From assembly GCF_001633105.1 (NCBI RefSeq), contig NZ_LUKZ01000002.1:174290-207809 (forward strand): a stretch of DNA of 33,520 nucleotides, read 5' to 3'. A model generated the notes under the pieces. It saw only the letters and a list, made by a program, of their open reading frames with translations, searched no databases and had not been told where the DNA came from. Shown piece by piece: positions 1 through 7,948 of the stretch (position 1 is the stretch's first letter; every line of letters begins with the position of its first letter). Both the position numbers and the translations under genes were made by a program. Source of the DNA: Acidovorax sp. GW101-3H11 (GTDB lineage: Bacteria > Pseudomonadota > Gammaproteobacteria > Burkholderiales > Burkholderiaceae_C).

Positions 1-339
1 GCTTTTGGGGCGGCGCGGACTGGCTCCGTGTTCGCCTTTGCACCTTTCATCGGTGCGGCTGTAGCGTTCGGCTTCGGTGAACGGTCTGCGGGGTGGCTGA
101 TGCTGCTCGGTGGTCTTCTGATGCTTGCGGGGGTGCTGCTGCATTTGGCTGAAAGTCACGGGCATGAACATGCGCATGACCCGCTGGAGCATGAGCATGC
201 CCACCGTCACGACGATGGACACCATACGCACTCCCATGACGTGATGCCCACTGGGAGCCATAGCCATGTGCACTTTCACGAGCCGGTGACTCATGCCCAT
301 CCCCACGCGCCCGATGTGCACCATCAGCACAGGCATTGA
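1..339 (+). CDS. DMT/EamA-type transporter, C-terminal part with His-rich tail (5' end outside window)
   Basis: The reading frame is open from base 1, so the gene begins upstream of the window; the GTG at 28 is internal. The visible 112 residues hold what look like the last two membrane helices of a drug/metabolite (EamA-type) transporter: a Gly-Ala-rich segment with the FAFAPFIGAAVAFGFGE pattern, then LLGGLLMLAGVLLH. A cytosolic-type tail of about 65 residues follows with more than 20 His in HxHxH and HEHAH runs, ending at TGA 337-339. Family knowledge: EamA proteins are 10-helix inner-membrane exporters, and His-rich tails often go with metal export or metal sensing. Substrate is unknown. 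A diverged copy of this tail lies at 3014-3223 on the far side of the chromate block. Confidence 0.75.
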   Translation, partial: AFGAARTGSVFAFAPFIGAAVAFGFGERSAGWLMLLGGLLMLAGVLLHLAESHGHEHAHDPLEHEHAHRHDDGHHTHSHDVMPTGSHSHVHFHEPVTHAHPHAPDVHHQHRH

Positions 340-378
340 CTCATTGAGCGGTACCGAGACAGCGGCTAAGGAAATTTC

Positions 379-756
379 ATGATGAAAAAATCAATGCTCT
401 TGTCAGCTGCTGCGCTGACATTCCTTGCGATCTCCGGCTGCAGCACACCTGTCTACGAGGACCGGTACGCTTGGTCCGAAGGCTGGAGGGTCGGCAAAGT
501 TACCAAATTAATCCAAGCGGACGAATTCTTGAAGGTGAGCGGCTCTCGCTGCCGGCAAATGGAGCTCGGCCCCACCGACCAGATTGCAGTCATCCGATGG
601 CGGGAAGTCACCCGAACCCGTGGGCACTTCGCCAGAGTTGACGCGGGCTCCGGCATGGCCGTGGGCGATGAGGTTTACTTCAACGCGTGGAAGTGTGACC
701 AACCTCCAATAGTGCCGAAGGCCCCGCGTGGGGCCAAGGCGGGGCAAACGCCGTAG
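379..756 (+). CDS. Small lipoprotein, unknown function
   Basis: Predicted 125-residue protein. An AAGGAA Shine-Dalgarno sits about 6 bases before two adjacent ATG codons (379 and 382); either could be the start. Residues 1-21 form a lipoprotein signal (MKK, hydrophobic core, lipobox AISG|C), so the mature protein is probably acylated at Cys21 and anchored in the periplasm. The mature part has two further Cys (in SRCRQ and KCDQP) and a run resembling a small beta-barrel (GMAVGDEVYFNAWKC). I do not recognise a named family. It lies 39 bases after the transporter gene on the same strand and converges with the gene ending at 773, so it may share a transcript with the transporter. Confidence 0.6.
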   Translation: MMKKSMLLSAAALTFLAISGCSTPVYEDRYAWSEGWRVGKVTKLIQADEFLKVSGSRCRQMELGPTDQIAVIRWREVTRTRGHFARVDAGSGMAVGDEVYFNAWKCDQPPIVPKAPRGAKAGQTP

Positions 757-772
757 AGACTGACGAGGAGCC

Positions 773-1105
773 TCAACGAGACGGACTCTTTCTGACCGTG
801 CCTGCGTACACCACACTGCCCGCATCGCGATACTGCAATTCCTCCCCCACGCGCACCACGTCAAAGCAGACGGGCGAGACCTTGCTGACCTCGGGCAGCA
901 GCAGGCAGAGTTGGTTGTTCTGCGTGCTCCAGCGTCCGGCGCGTGTGCGGCCGTTTTCTGAACGCTCTAGGCGGCCGTCCAGGAAATAGTCATGCCCCCA
1001 ATGGCGTCCGTCGGTGACATGGTGCCCGCCCAGCGTGGCGCGGATCTGCGCGGTGGTCAGTTTCGTTTCCGGGGGCGCCGCGCAGGCCAACGGAGCAAGC
1101 GTCAT
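773..1105 (-). CDS. Small secreted protein downstream of chrB, signal peptide possibly interrupted
   Basis: The frame from ATG 1103-1105 gives 110 residues: a short hydrophobic start (MTLAPLACA) and a mature domain that begins with a TTAQIRATLGG segment and contains WGHDYFLDGR and a GRW...CLLLP core. This pattern resembles small secreted DUF995-like proteins of unknown role. The export signal is unusually short. Reading upstream in the same frame there is a TGA at 1121-1123, and before it 16 codons from an ATG at 1169-1171 that look like a basic n-region (RRWLSRFTK). With the TGA read as sense, the result would be an ordinary signal peptide. The gene may therefore be damaged by a nonsense mutation, as neighbouring chrB is. 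It is the last gene of the minus-strand chr block. Function unknown. Confidence 0.5.
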   Translation of the reverse strand: MTLAPLACAAPPETKLTTAQIRATLGGHHVTDGRHWGHDYFLDGRLERSENGRTRAGRWSTQNNQLCLLLPEVSKVSPVCFDVVRVGEELQYRDAGSVVYAGTVRKSPSR

Positions 1106-1206
1106 GCACAGGAAATGCGCTCACAACGCCTTGGTAAAGCGGCTGAGCCACCGCCTAGCACCCGCCGTCATGCGGCCATACTCGGGGGCCAATTGTGGGT
1201 TTCTGC

Positions 1207-1626
1207 CTAGCAGGACTTACACCAAGCATGGAGCGCGTTGTACATCACCATGCCATGCCCTAGCATCTCAAGGTCATCGCTGAAGGTCTTGCACAGGCCA
1301 AGCGACAGCGCCTAGAGGCCCGCAGACTGCGGCGCCAGGTCCAGCCTGGATGTGTCTGCGCCCCGCACGATCACGGTCAGTTGCTGTAGGGCGGGATCGG
1401 TGAGTTCGTACTTCTTGAGAAAGGCGTCAAAGCTGCACAGGTCACCGTCGTGGGTCAATTCGACGCCGCGCACGTCGTAGGGGATCGCTCCCGTGTCCTG
1501 GGCCACCTGAAGCACCGAGGCTGTAGGCTTATAGAGGAATTCCGGCTCTTTGTCGATGAACCGGGCAATCAGCCAGGGGCAGGCAATGCGGTCGATCTTG
1601 GGCCGCTCGCGGGTGACCCATTTCAT
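1207..1626 (-). pseudogene. chrB: chrB C-terminal domain gene with an internal stop codon
   Basis: From ATG 1624-1626 the frame encodes the ChrB C-terminal (chromate resistance) domain: MKWVTRERPKIDRIACPWL near the start, then RGVELTHDGDLCSFD and a TVIVRGADTSRLDLAPQSAG segment. It meets TAG at 1312-1314 after 104 residues. Reading on in the same frame gives 34 more residues clearly belonging to the same domain (LSLGLCKTFSDDLEML, GHGMVMYNALHAWCKSC) up to TAG 1207-1209, so the TAG at 1312 is a nonsense mutation and not the natural end. The start overlaps the end of the rhodanese gene by 4 bases (ATGA). Family knowledge: ChrB proteins regulate or assist chromate efflux by ChrA. The regulatory N-terminal half of full-length ChrB is absent here. 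The truncated product lacks the conserved C-terminal part of the domain and is probably inactive. Confidence 0.8.
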
Positions 1627-1943
1627 GCGGCACCTCCTTGCGTTTCCAGAGGCAGGGCAGCGGCTTGCCAGGCCTCGATGCCGCCCACGTGGTAGCGCGC
1701 GTTCATGCCGCGTGCCCGCAGCGCCAGGAACGTAGAGCGGCCAATGTCCTTGCCGCGCAAGCAATACAGCCGCACAGGTTTCGTGGCGTCCAGTTCCTGG
1801 CTCCACTCCAACACGCGCGACGGATCGCGCGAGGACACTCCGGCAATGACCTGCGGGCTCTGCAGATAGTCCTCCTCAAGTCGCAAGTCAAACGCACCTG
1901 CCGCACCGGCCAGCGCAGAGCCTGTGTCGATGCCAAATGCCAA
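1623..1943 (-). CDS. Rhodanese-like sulfurtransferase of the chromate cluster
   Basis: Predicted single rhodanese domain of about 106 residues. The conserved late half is clear: the active-site loop LYCLRGKDIGRST with its Cys, then ARYHVGGIEAWQAA, which matches the end of rhodanese folds. The early half (FDLRLEEDYLQSPQVIAG) corresponds to the VIDVR...F..GHI region but is degenerate. No ATG or GTG lies between the chrC stop (1968-1970) and the domain; a TTG at 1941-1943 is the best visible start, so the N-terminus is uncertain. The frame is the same one chrC uses, so the protein might once have been fused or the start was lost. Chromate clusters of Cupriavidus carry a rhodanese-type gene (chrE) in similar company, which is the most likely counterpart. 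Expected role: sulfur transfer or oxyanion handling in the cytosol. Confidence 0.6.
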   Translation of the reverse strand: MAFGIDTGSALAGAAGAFDLRLEEDYLQSPQVIAGVSSRDPSRVLEWSQELDATKPVRLYCLRGKDIGRSTFLALRARGMNARYHVGGIEAWQAAALPLETQGGAA

Positions 1944-1967
1944 CGCATCCGCCTCGACAGCAGCGCC

Positions 1968-2543
1968 TTAGCGCTTGTAGACCTTGTCCCACTGGATTTC
2001 GCCATGTAGGCATCCACATAGGCGCCCGCCTTGGCCCCGAAGTCCAGTTGGTACGCATGCTCGTACATGTCCAGCGCCAGTACGGGCGTTGCGCCGGCCA
2101 GGAGGTGCGTGTGGGTCGGCCGCCCAGTGGTTGATGAGGCGGCTCTCGCGGGAGGACCAGGACAGCAAGGCCCATCCCGATCCGCCCCCCATGGCCTTGG
2201 CCAGCCCAGTGAACTGGCTGCGCCAAGCGTCCACGGAGCCAAAGTCACGCGTGAGCGCAATGGACAACCCGCAGGAAGGCAATACACCGTTGCCCCCCAG
2301 ATTGTCGAAATACTGCTCGTGCAGGAATGCTGAATTTGCGGCGATCAACTCCCCGCGCTTGAGGCCATTGATGGTGAAAGTTGCAGCATTGCTCCAGTCC
2401 AACGCTGCGAGTTCGTTGCGTATGGCATTCAGGCGCTTGACCGCACCCGAGTAGTTGTTTTCGTGGTGGCTGGTGATTAGACGGTTCGAAAAGCCAGAGA
2501 GTTGATCGGGGTTCAGCGTCAGCGGACGGATTTGGTAGTTCAT
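1968..2543 (-). pseudogene. chrC: chrC-type Fe/Mn superoxide dismutase with two opposite frameshifts
   Basis: The start ATG at 2541-2543 follows a GGAG Shine-Dalgarno. The first ~140 residues are a normal Fe/Mn superoxide dismutase of the ChrC type (LITSHHENNYSGAVKRLN, FDNLGGNG, GGGSGWALLSW, SRLINHWA). At the GGG run 2114-2116 (CCC on the coding strand) one extra base shifts the frame. The correct continuation is visible in the next frame, including HTHLLAGATPVLALDMYEH and AYQLDFGAKAGAYVDAYMA, which holds the Asp and His metal ligands. Near 2000-2003 one base is missing and the original frame returns for IQWDKVYKR and the TAA. About 37 residues, including two metal ligands, are therefore replaced by unrelated sequence. 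Either the gene is dead or these are two sequencing errors. The family removes superoxide during chromate stress. Confidence 0.8.
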
Positions 2544-2562
2544 GGGGTTCTCCGTCAAATGG

Positions 2563-3012
2563 TCAGGGTTGGACGTGGGCCACAAGCGGATACACGGCCA
2601 GACCCATCAAGGCAGCGGCAAGCAACACCACAGGCGCGGGCAGCTTCTTGAACCGCCACAGGACGGCAGCGGTGGCAAGAAACAGCGCAGCTGTGGGTAA
2701 ATCCACAACGGATCGCTGGCCCAACACCACCACCGCACCGGCAATGGCGCCCACGGCAGCAGCAGTCACTTCGTCAACGAACGCCAGCACACCAGGATGT
2801 TTGCCATGCTTCTCGAAGTACGGCGCGGGAATCACGGTGAGCAAGTAGCAGGGCATAAAGGTTGCCAACGCCGCGACGACCGCGCCCCAGAAGCCGCTGA
2901 TGAGGAAGCCGATAAATCCTGTCGTGATAACCACCGGGCCGGGGGTGATCATGGCCACGGCCACGGCGTCCACGAACTGGCGATCCGTGAGCCATGCGTA
3001 CTCCTTAACCAC
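2563..3012 (-). pseudogene. chrA: chrA chromate transporter, 3' part only
   Basis: The frame gives 149 residues of the second CHR domain of ChrA: VKEYAWLTDRQFVDAVAVA, then the hallmark MITPGPVVITTGFIGFL, then GAVVAALATFMPCYLL and several hydrophobic helices ending AVYPLVAHVQP. Full-length ChrA is about 400 residues with two CHR domains. Here the whole first domain and the start of the second are missing. Homology stops at 3010-3013, where the sequence turns into the oppositely oriented DMT-transporter remnant. The GTG at 3010-3012 is just the first possible codon at the junction, with no convincing ribosome-binding site. A working chromate/sulfate antiporter cannot be made from this fragment. 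It heads the minus-strand order chrA'-chrC-rhodanese-chrB', and its promoter must also have been lost at the breakpoint. Confidence 0.85.
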
Positions 3013-3013
3013 G

Positions 3014-3223
3014 GGAGTGGTACTGCACTTGGCGGAAGGCCATGGTCACGAGCACACACACGAAGTGCTTGAGCATGAGCATGCCCACCGGCACGACGAT
3101 GGGCACCATTCACATGTGCACGATGTGATGCCAAAGGGCAGCCACAGTCACAAGCACACCCATGAACCTATGACCCACGCCCATCCCCATGCTCCTGACG
3201 TGCACCATCAACACGTTCACTGA
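3014..3223 (+). pseudogene. Remnant: His-rich 3' end of a second DMT transporter gene
   Basis: From about 3014 the plus strand encodes VVLHLAEGHGHEHTHEVLEH followed by more than 15 further His, ending in TGA 3221-3223. It lines up residue by residue with the tail of the transporter at the window start (130-339), at roughly three-quarters base identity by eye. Everything 5' of 3014 belongs to chrA on the other strand, so only the last helix edge and the tail survive. No start codon or ribosome site belongs to it. It marks a rearrangement joint: a paralogous transporter gene was broken here and joined to a broken chrA. Confidence 0.8.
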
Positions 3224-3256
3224 ACCCCCGGTATTTTTTTGTCTGCTCCCCCGAGG

Positions 3257-3817
3257 TCACTTGACCGTCAGGTCGGCGACCAGGCGAGCCTTGTAAGCCC
3301 TTTCCCGAATTGCATCCTCGCCGTCAGTCGCCCATACAAACGTGCTCTTCCATGCCCAAACCGTTCCATCGATCCGAAGAAATCGTAGGTCACCAGCTTT
3401 ACCATCCACGGTTGCGACTTGACGCTCTCCTTCGAAATCCAAGGTGAACGTATGCGTTCCTGGCTTCAACTTGAAGCGCACCATCGTGTTGGGGAGAGTC
3501 TCGGCGGCCATTGCGTTATCCGCGCTGATCTTCACAAACCGCCCGCCATCTCCCCAGTTGCGCCGTACGACGTAGACGGTGAGCGCATTCGGATCGGGAG
3601 TAAAGCGCTTCGCCTGAGCGTCGGCATTCAGGCTGGGGGCGGGTACCCGAGTGCACGCGACTACTCTGCCCTTACTGGTCTTGTAGCAGTATGGCGCTTC
3701 GGCGGAGGGATCGGCCCCAGTAGAGGTAGCACAACCCGCCAGCAGGCTAGCTGCCAGCACAGAGCTGAGGATCACGGAGAGGCGGCGGGTGCCTGAATAT
3801 GCAGGTATTTTTGTCAT
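3257..3817 (-). CDS. DUF2846-like lipoprotein
   Basis: Start chosen at ATG 3815-3817 (MTKIPAYSG), because it puts a basic n-region and a hydrophobic core (LSVILSSVLAASLLAGC) at the N-terminus; an upstream in-frame ATG at 3892 adds only a Gln-rich stretch and overlaps the next gene. The lipobox LLAG|C predicts an acylated periplasmic or outer-membrane lipoprotein of 186 residues. The mature part has a short Cys-containing segment (APYCYKTSKGRVVACT), then a beta-rich domain with VYVVRRNWGDGGRFVKI and RFKLKPGTHTFTLDFEGE, which resembles DUF2846 domains. Function of that family is unknown. The Shine-Dalgarno is weak. It ends 34 bases from the converging transporter remnant and follows the small membrane-protein gene on the same strand. 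Confidence 0.6.
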   Translation of the reverse strand: MTKIPAYSGTRRLSVILSSVLAASLLAGCATSTGADPSAEAPYCYKTSKGRVVACTRVPAPSLNADAQAKRFTPDPNALTVYVVRRNWGDGGRFVKISADNAMAAETLPNTMVRFKLKPGTHTFTLDFEGERQVATVDGKAGDLRFLRIDGTVWAWKSTFVWATDGEDAIRERAYKARLVADLTVK

Positions 3818-3884
3818 GGATCTGTTTTTTTGCTGTGGAGGTTGTTGCGTATTGCCTGAAGCTTCATCAGCGACCCCGGTACCG

Positions 3885-4142
3885 TCACCCACGGTCTGCC
3901 TCCTTGGATTGCATATGGCGGTGCCGCGATTTCGGTGTTTTTCGGTGTTTGAAACGCATTGCCTGTCGATCCCTCAGTCTCTTGGCCAAGCGTCGGCTGT
4001 ACTTGACTCTCACCGCCATTGGCGGGTGGCGTTTGAGCCAGATACGCCGCAGCCTCCAAAACACAAACACGGAGGTCAACAAGCCGATCCAAATCCAGAA
4101 CAGCTTGGCAAAGAGCGCGACCTGTGCAGCCTGCATTGACAT
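3885..4142 (-). CDS. Small single-helix membrane protein, unknown
   Basis: Predicted 85 residues. A strong AAGGAG Shine-Dalgarno lies 7 bases before the ATG at 4140-4142, which is the main reason for accepting it. Residues 5-28 are hydrophobic with Trp and Phe (ALFAKLFWIWIGLLTSVFVF), followed by a strongly basic tail rich in Arg, Lys and His (RLRRIWLKRHPP, RRLAKRLRDR, RHRHMQSK). This suggests a small inner-membrane protein with a cytosolic basic tail. No family recognised. It overlaps the long upstream frame of the lipoprotein gene, but not its preferred start at 3817, so the two could be one transcript. Confidence 0.5.
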   Translation of the reverse strand: MSMQAAQVALFAKLFWIWIGLLTSVFVFWRLRRIWLKRHPPMAVRVKYSRRLAKRLRDRQAMRFKHRKTPKSRHRHMQSKEADRG

Positions 4143-4300
4143 GGATCGCTCCTTTTTTGGCCTCCAGCACAGGCATGTTGCCGATGGGCGGTCCGAACTC
4201 GCCGATATGTAGTCAGCTGCTTTGACGTGAACGGACTGCGGAAAGTGGGATCACTTCTGGAAGCGTTGCGAAGGCAATCCCCCCAGCCGGCCTTCGTGTA

Positions 4301-4681
4301 CTACTTCAGCGTGAAGCGGACGGAGGCAATCGACTTGCCAGCCTTCGAGACGGCGACGACGACTTTGGTACCGGCGGGGACTTTGAAGCTGCCCGTGGCT
4401 TCCAGCTTGCCGTCACCGGCTTGGAGCTGGACATCCTGTTTCTCGCTGCCTGCCAGCAGCGTGACCTTGGCGGTCATTCCCGCAACGGCAACGGGCTTTC
4501 CATGGTCGCGCATATAGAGCTGCAGCTTGTCGGCGCTGGCAACGAATTCGTACTCGACCTCCTTGGCTTCTGCGACAGCACCACCGTGCATCGGCTTTAG
4601 GTCGTGGCCGTGATTGTCCGCAGCGAAGGCTGCGCCCGAGATCGACACAGACAGGGCGAGAATGAGTTGGGAAAGTTTCAT
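4301..4681 (-). CDS. Periplasmic protein at the end of the czc operon
   Basis: 126 residues from ATG 4679-4681, which has an AGGAA Shine-Dalgarno; the longer frame upstream adds a non-signal stretch. Residues 1-21 are a clear Sec signal (MKLSQLILALSVSISGAAFA|AD). The mature start NHGHDLKPMHGGAVAEA carries His and Met that could bind metal, followed by a beta-rich domain (EYEFVASADKLQLYMRDHGK, VTLLAGSEKQDV, FKVPAGTKVVVAVSK). Small proteins of this kind often sit beside CzcCBA/CusCBA operons; the N-terminal part of this operon's CzcB has a similar KPLPL-type beta segment. It lies 63 bases after czcA on the same strand and is probably co-transcribed. Likely a periplasmic metal-binding accessory; the role is inferred from context only. 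Confidence 0.7.
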   Translation of the reverse strand: MKLSQLILALSVSISGAAFAADNHGHDLKPMHGGAVAEAKEVEYEFVASADKLQLYMRDHGKPVAVAGMTAKVTLLAGSEKQDVQLQAGDGKLEATGSFKVPAGTKVVVAVSKAGKSIASVRFTLK

Positions 4682-4744
4682 GACAGTTCCTTTGGGGGTG
4701 GAGAAAAGGGACGGCCCCACGATCAGCGAGCGGGACCGTTTCAA

Positions 4745-7700
4745 CTACGCGGACGCGGACACGTCTGGGGGATGCGAGGGCTCAGCGGACACGTCCTCAT
4801 CTTCCTCATCGGGCCGGTGGGCCAGACGGTAAAGAATCGGCAGCACGAGAAGCGTGAGCAGCGTGGACGAGAGAATTCCGCCGATCACCACGGTGGCCAG
4901 GGGACGCTGGACTTCAGCGCCGGTGCCTGTCGCAATGGCCATTGGAATGAAGCCCAGCGAGGCCACCAGGGCAGTCATCAGAACCGGCCGTAGCCGGGTG
5001 AGCGCGCCGTCACGGATTGCTTCGTCAAGACCAACGCCGCCTTCCCTCAAGCTGCGGATGTACGAAATCATCACCAGACCATTGAGCACGGCCACCCCAG
5101 AAAGCGCGATGAAGCCGACAGCCGCAGAGATAGACATCGGAATGTCGCGAAGCCAAAGCGCCAGGATGCCCCCCGTCAAAGCGAATGGGATGCCAGTGAA
5201 GACCAGCAGACCATCCTTGACGTTGCCGAACATAGCGAACAGCAGCACGAAAACCAGCAGCAGGGACACCGGCACGACGATCTGCAGGCGCTGCGTGGCC
5301 GACTGCAAGTTCTCGAAGGTTCCGCCCCAGCTCGTCCAATAGCCGGTAGGAATCTTGATCTGGGCCAGGCCTTTCTCAGCCTCTGCGACGAAAGAGCCCA
5401 CATCGCGCCCGCGCACGTTGGTGCTCACGACGATGCGGCGCTTGCCGTTTTCTCGGCTCACCTGGTTGGGGCCAGGAGCAAGCTCGAATGTTGCTACCTC
5501 GCCCAGCGGGATGAAGTTCGTTTTGGCCTCTGTCCCATTGGCAGAACGCGGCAGCGGGATAGGAAGGCGCTTCATCCCTTCGAGATCGTTGCGCAGGGAT
5601 TCAGGCAGACGAACCAGGATGTCGAATCTGCGGTCGCCCTCGAACATAGTGCCGGCCTCGCGTCCACCGATAGCGGTGGCCACGGTGTCTTGAATGTCGG
5701 CAACGTTCAGACCATAGCGAGCAGCCTTCTGGCGGTCGATGTTCACGGTGAGCATCGGAAGCCCCGTCGTCTGCTCAACCTTCACCTCAGAGGAGCCCTG
5801 AATCTTCTGCAGCATTGCGGAGACTTCTTCTGCGGACTTGTTCAGGACATCCATGTCGTCACCGAAGATCTTCACGGCTACGTCACTGCGCACCCCGGAG
5901 ATCAGCTCGTTAAAGCGCAGCTGAATGGGCTGGGAGAACTCATAGTTGTTGCCCGGGATTTTCCCGATGACTTCCTGAATCGCCGCGAGTAATTCGTCGC
6001 GGGTTTTTCGAGGTTCGGGCCATTCGGCCATTGGCTTGAGCATGATGTACCCGTCCGAAATGTTCGGCGGCATGGGGTCCGAGGCAATCTCCGCAGTACC
6101 GGTTCTGGCGAAGATGCGCTCGATCTCGGGGAATTTCTCTTTCAAGGTCCTTTCAATTTGCTGCTGCATTTGGACTGACTGGGAAAGGCTGGTGCCTGGG
6201 ATGCGCAGCGCCTGGATCGCAAAGTCGCCTTCATTGAGATTGGGTACAAACTCGCTGCCCATACGCGTGGCGATCAACCCGCACAAGATCACCGCAACTG
6301 CAGCTGCGGTCAGTACGACCGCCTTGGCGGCCATGACACGGTCGAGCAGTGGACCATACAAGCGCTTGGCATGGCCCAGCAGGAAGTTTTCCTTCTCGCT
6401 GACCCGATTGCCGATGAACAGGGCCACCGCTGCGGGGATGAATGTCACCGACAGAACCATGGCGCCCAGCAGTGCCGCGACCACCGTGAATGCCATGGGG
6501 TGGAACATCTTCCCTTCAACGCCTGTCAGCGCGAAGATGGGCAGGTACACCACCATGATGATGAGCTGTCCGAACAGCAATGGACGCCTTGACTCCTGGG
6601 ATGCCAAAAACACCTCATGGAAGCGCTCAGCCCGCGTCAGTGGCCGACCGTGGTGCGCTTGTGCATGGGCAAGTCTCCGTACGCAGTTCTCAACGATCAC
6701 CACCGCTCCGTCGATGATGATGCCGAAGTCCAACGCTCCCAGGCTCATCAGGTTGGCGCTCACCTTGTACTGAACCATACCCGTGAAGGTAAAAAGCATC
6801 GACAAGGGGATGACCATTGCCGTGATGATGGCGGCACGGATGTTGCCCAGAAAGAGGAACAGGATCACGATCACCAGAACCGCGCCTTCCAGCAGGTTCT
6901 TCTTCACCGTACTGATGGCTTTGTCAACAAGCACGGTACGGTCGTAGACAGTCACCGCGTGCACCCCCTCTGGGAGGCTCTTGTTGACTTCCAACATCTT
7001 CTTGTCCACCGCCTGCGAGACAGTCCGGCTGTTCTCGCCGATCAGCATGAACACCGTGCCGAGGACCACTTCGCGTCCGTTGTCTGTTGCAGCACCTGTG
7101 CGCAGTTCCCGGCCAATGCCAACTTCTGCCACGTCGCGAACGCGCACAGGAACACCGTTGGCGCTGCTGAGGATCACGTTACCGATGTCTTCCAGCGACT
7201 TCACCTGACCAGGTGCACGAATCAGATACTGCTCGCCACGCTTTTCGATATAGCCCGCGCCCACATTGCCGTTGTTGCGGTCCAGCGCAGTGACCACATC
7301 CTGCAGTGTCACGCCCAGAGAAGCCAGGCGTTCAGGGATGGGCGCGATCTGGTATTCCTTGGCAAAGCCGCCAATGGAATTGATCTCGGTCACGCCAGGA
7401 ACATTTCGCAGCTGTGGCTTGATGATCCAGTCCTGAATCTCGCGCAGGTCTGTTGCGGTATAGGGTGAGCCATCGGGCTTCTTCGCCCCGTCCTTGGTTT
7501 CGACAGTCCAGAGATAGATTTCGCCCAGCCCGGTCGAGATGGGCCCCAGCGCTGGCGTGATGCCGGCAGGCAGCTTGTCGCGCGCCTCCTGGATACGCTC
7601 GTTGACGAGCTGCCGAGCAAAATAGATGTCGGTTCCGTCTTTAAAAATGACGGTCACCTGCGACAGACCGTACCGCGAAAGCGACCTGGTCTGCTCCAGG

Positions 7701-7933
7701 TTTGGCAGGCCAGCCATGACCGTCTCAATGGGGTATGTAACCCGCTGCTCAGTCTCCAAAGGCGAGTAGCCTGCGGCCTGTGTGTTGATCTGAACCTGGA
7801 CGTTCGTGATGTCAGGGACCGCATCGATAGGCAGCTTTTGGTAGCTGATGACGCCAAGCGCCGCCATGCCCAGGGCCGCTAGAAGCACCAACCATCGCTG
7901 CTCGATCGAGAATCGAATGAGTTTTTCAAACAT
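4745..7933 (-). CDS. czcA: CzcA-type heavy-metal RND efflux pump
   Basis: 1062 residues, the usual length for the heavy-metal-efflux RND family, starting at ATG 7931-7933 after a GGAGCG site, 15 bases past the czcB stop. It forms the inner-membrane trimer that uses protons to drive cations through CzcB and CzcC to the outside. Visible marks: TM1 in residues 12-32; the first periplasmic loop with the conserved PDITNVQVQINT stretch; TM4 motif DFGIIIDGAVVIVEN at about 402-416, the signature of the Zn/Co/Cd/Ni subgroups rather than the Cu/Ag CusA type; a second large periplasmic loop about 560-870; and late helices with GIPFALTGGILALWL. The C-terminus is short and acidic (RPDEEDEDV). No lesion seen. 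Exact metal specificity cannot be read from sequence alone, but czcI and czcRS nearby favour Co/Zn/Cd. Confidence 0.93.
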   Translation of the reverse strand: MFEKLIRFSIEQRWLVLLAALGMAALGVISYQKLPIDAVPDITNVQVQINTQAAGYSPLETEQRVTYPIETVMAGLPNLEQTRSLSRYGLSQVTVIFKDGTDIYFARQLVNERIQEARDKLPAGITPALGPISTGLGEIYLWTVETKDGAKKPDGSPYTATDLREIQDWIIKPQLRNVPGVTEINSIGGFAKEYQIAPIPERLASLGVTLQDVVTALDRNNGNVGAGYIEKRGEQYLIRAPGQVKSLEDIGNVILSSANGVPVRVRDVAEVGIGRELRTGAATDNGREVVLGTVFMLIGENSRTVSQAVDKKMLEVNKSLPEGVHAVTVYDRTVLVDKAISTVKKNLLEGAVLVIVILFLFLGNIRAAIITAMVIPLSMLFTFTGMVQYKVSANLMSLGALDFGIIIDGAVVIVENCVRRLAHAQAHHGRPLTRAERFHEVFLASQESRRPLLFGQLIIMVVYLPIFALTGVEGKMFHPMAFTVVAALLGAMVLSVTFIPAAVALFIGNRVSEKENFLLGHAKRLYGPLLDRVMAAKAVVLTAAAVAVILCGLIATRMGSEFVPNLNEGDFAIQALRIPGTSLSQSVQMQQQIERTLKEKFPEIERIFARTGTAEIASDPMPPNISDGYIMLKPMAEWPEPRKTRDELLAAIQEVIGKIPGNNYEFSQPIQLRFNELISGVRSDVAVKIFGDDMDVLNKSAEEVSAMLQKIQGSSEVKVEQTTGLPMLTVNIDRQKAARYGLNVADIQDTVATAIGGREAGTMFEGDRRFDILVRLPESLRNDLEGMKRLPIPLPRSANGTEAKTNFIPLGEVATFELAPGPNQVSRENGKRRIVVSTNVRGRDVGSFVAEAEKGLAQIKIPTGYWTSWGGTFENLQSATQRLQIVVPVSLLLVFVLLFAMFGNVKDGLLVFTGIPFALTGGILALWLRDIPMSISAAVGFIALSGVAVLNGLVMISYIRSLREGGVGLDEAIRDGALTRLRPVLMTALVASLGFIPMAIATGTGAEVQRPLATVVIGGILSSTLLTLLVLPILYRLAHRPDEEDEDVSAEPSHPPDVSASA

Positions 7934-7948
7934 GTATGCGCTCCGCGA

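Noticed and set aside
4269-4296. CGAAGGC/GCCTTCG inverted repeat just past the end of the czc operon as a terminator
   Set aside because: The 14-base loop is C-rich and no T-run follows on the minus strand; too weak to call.
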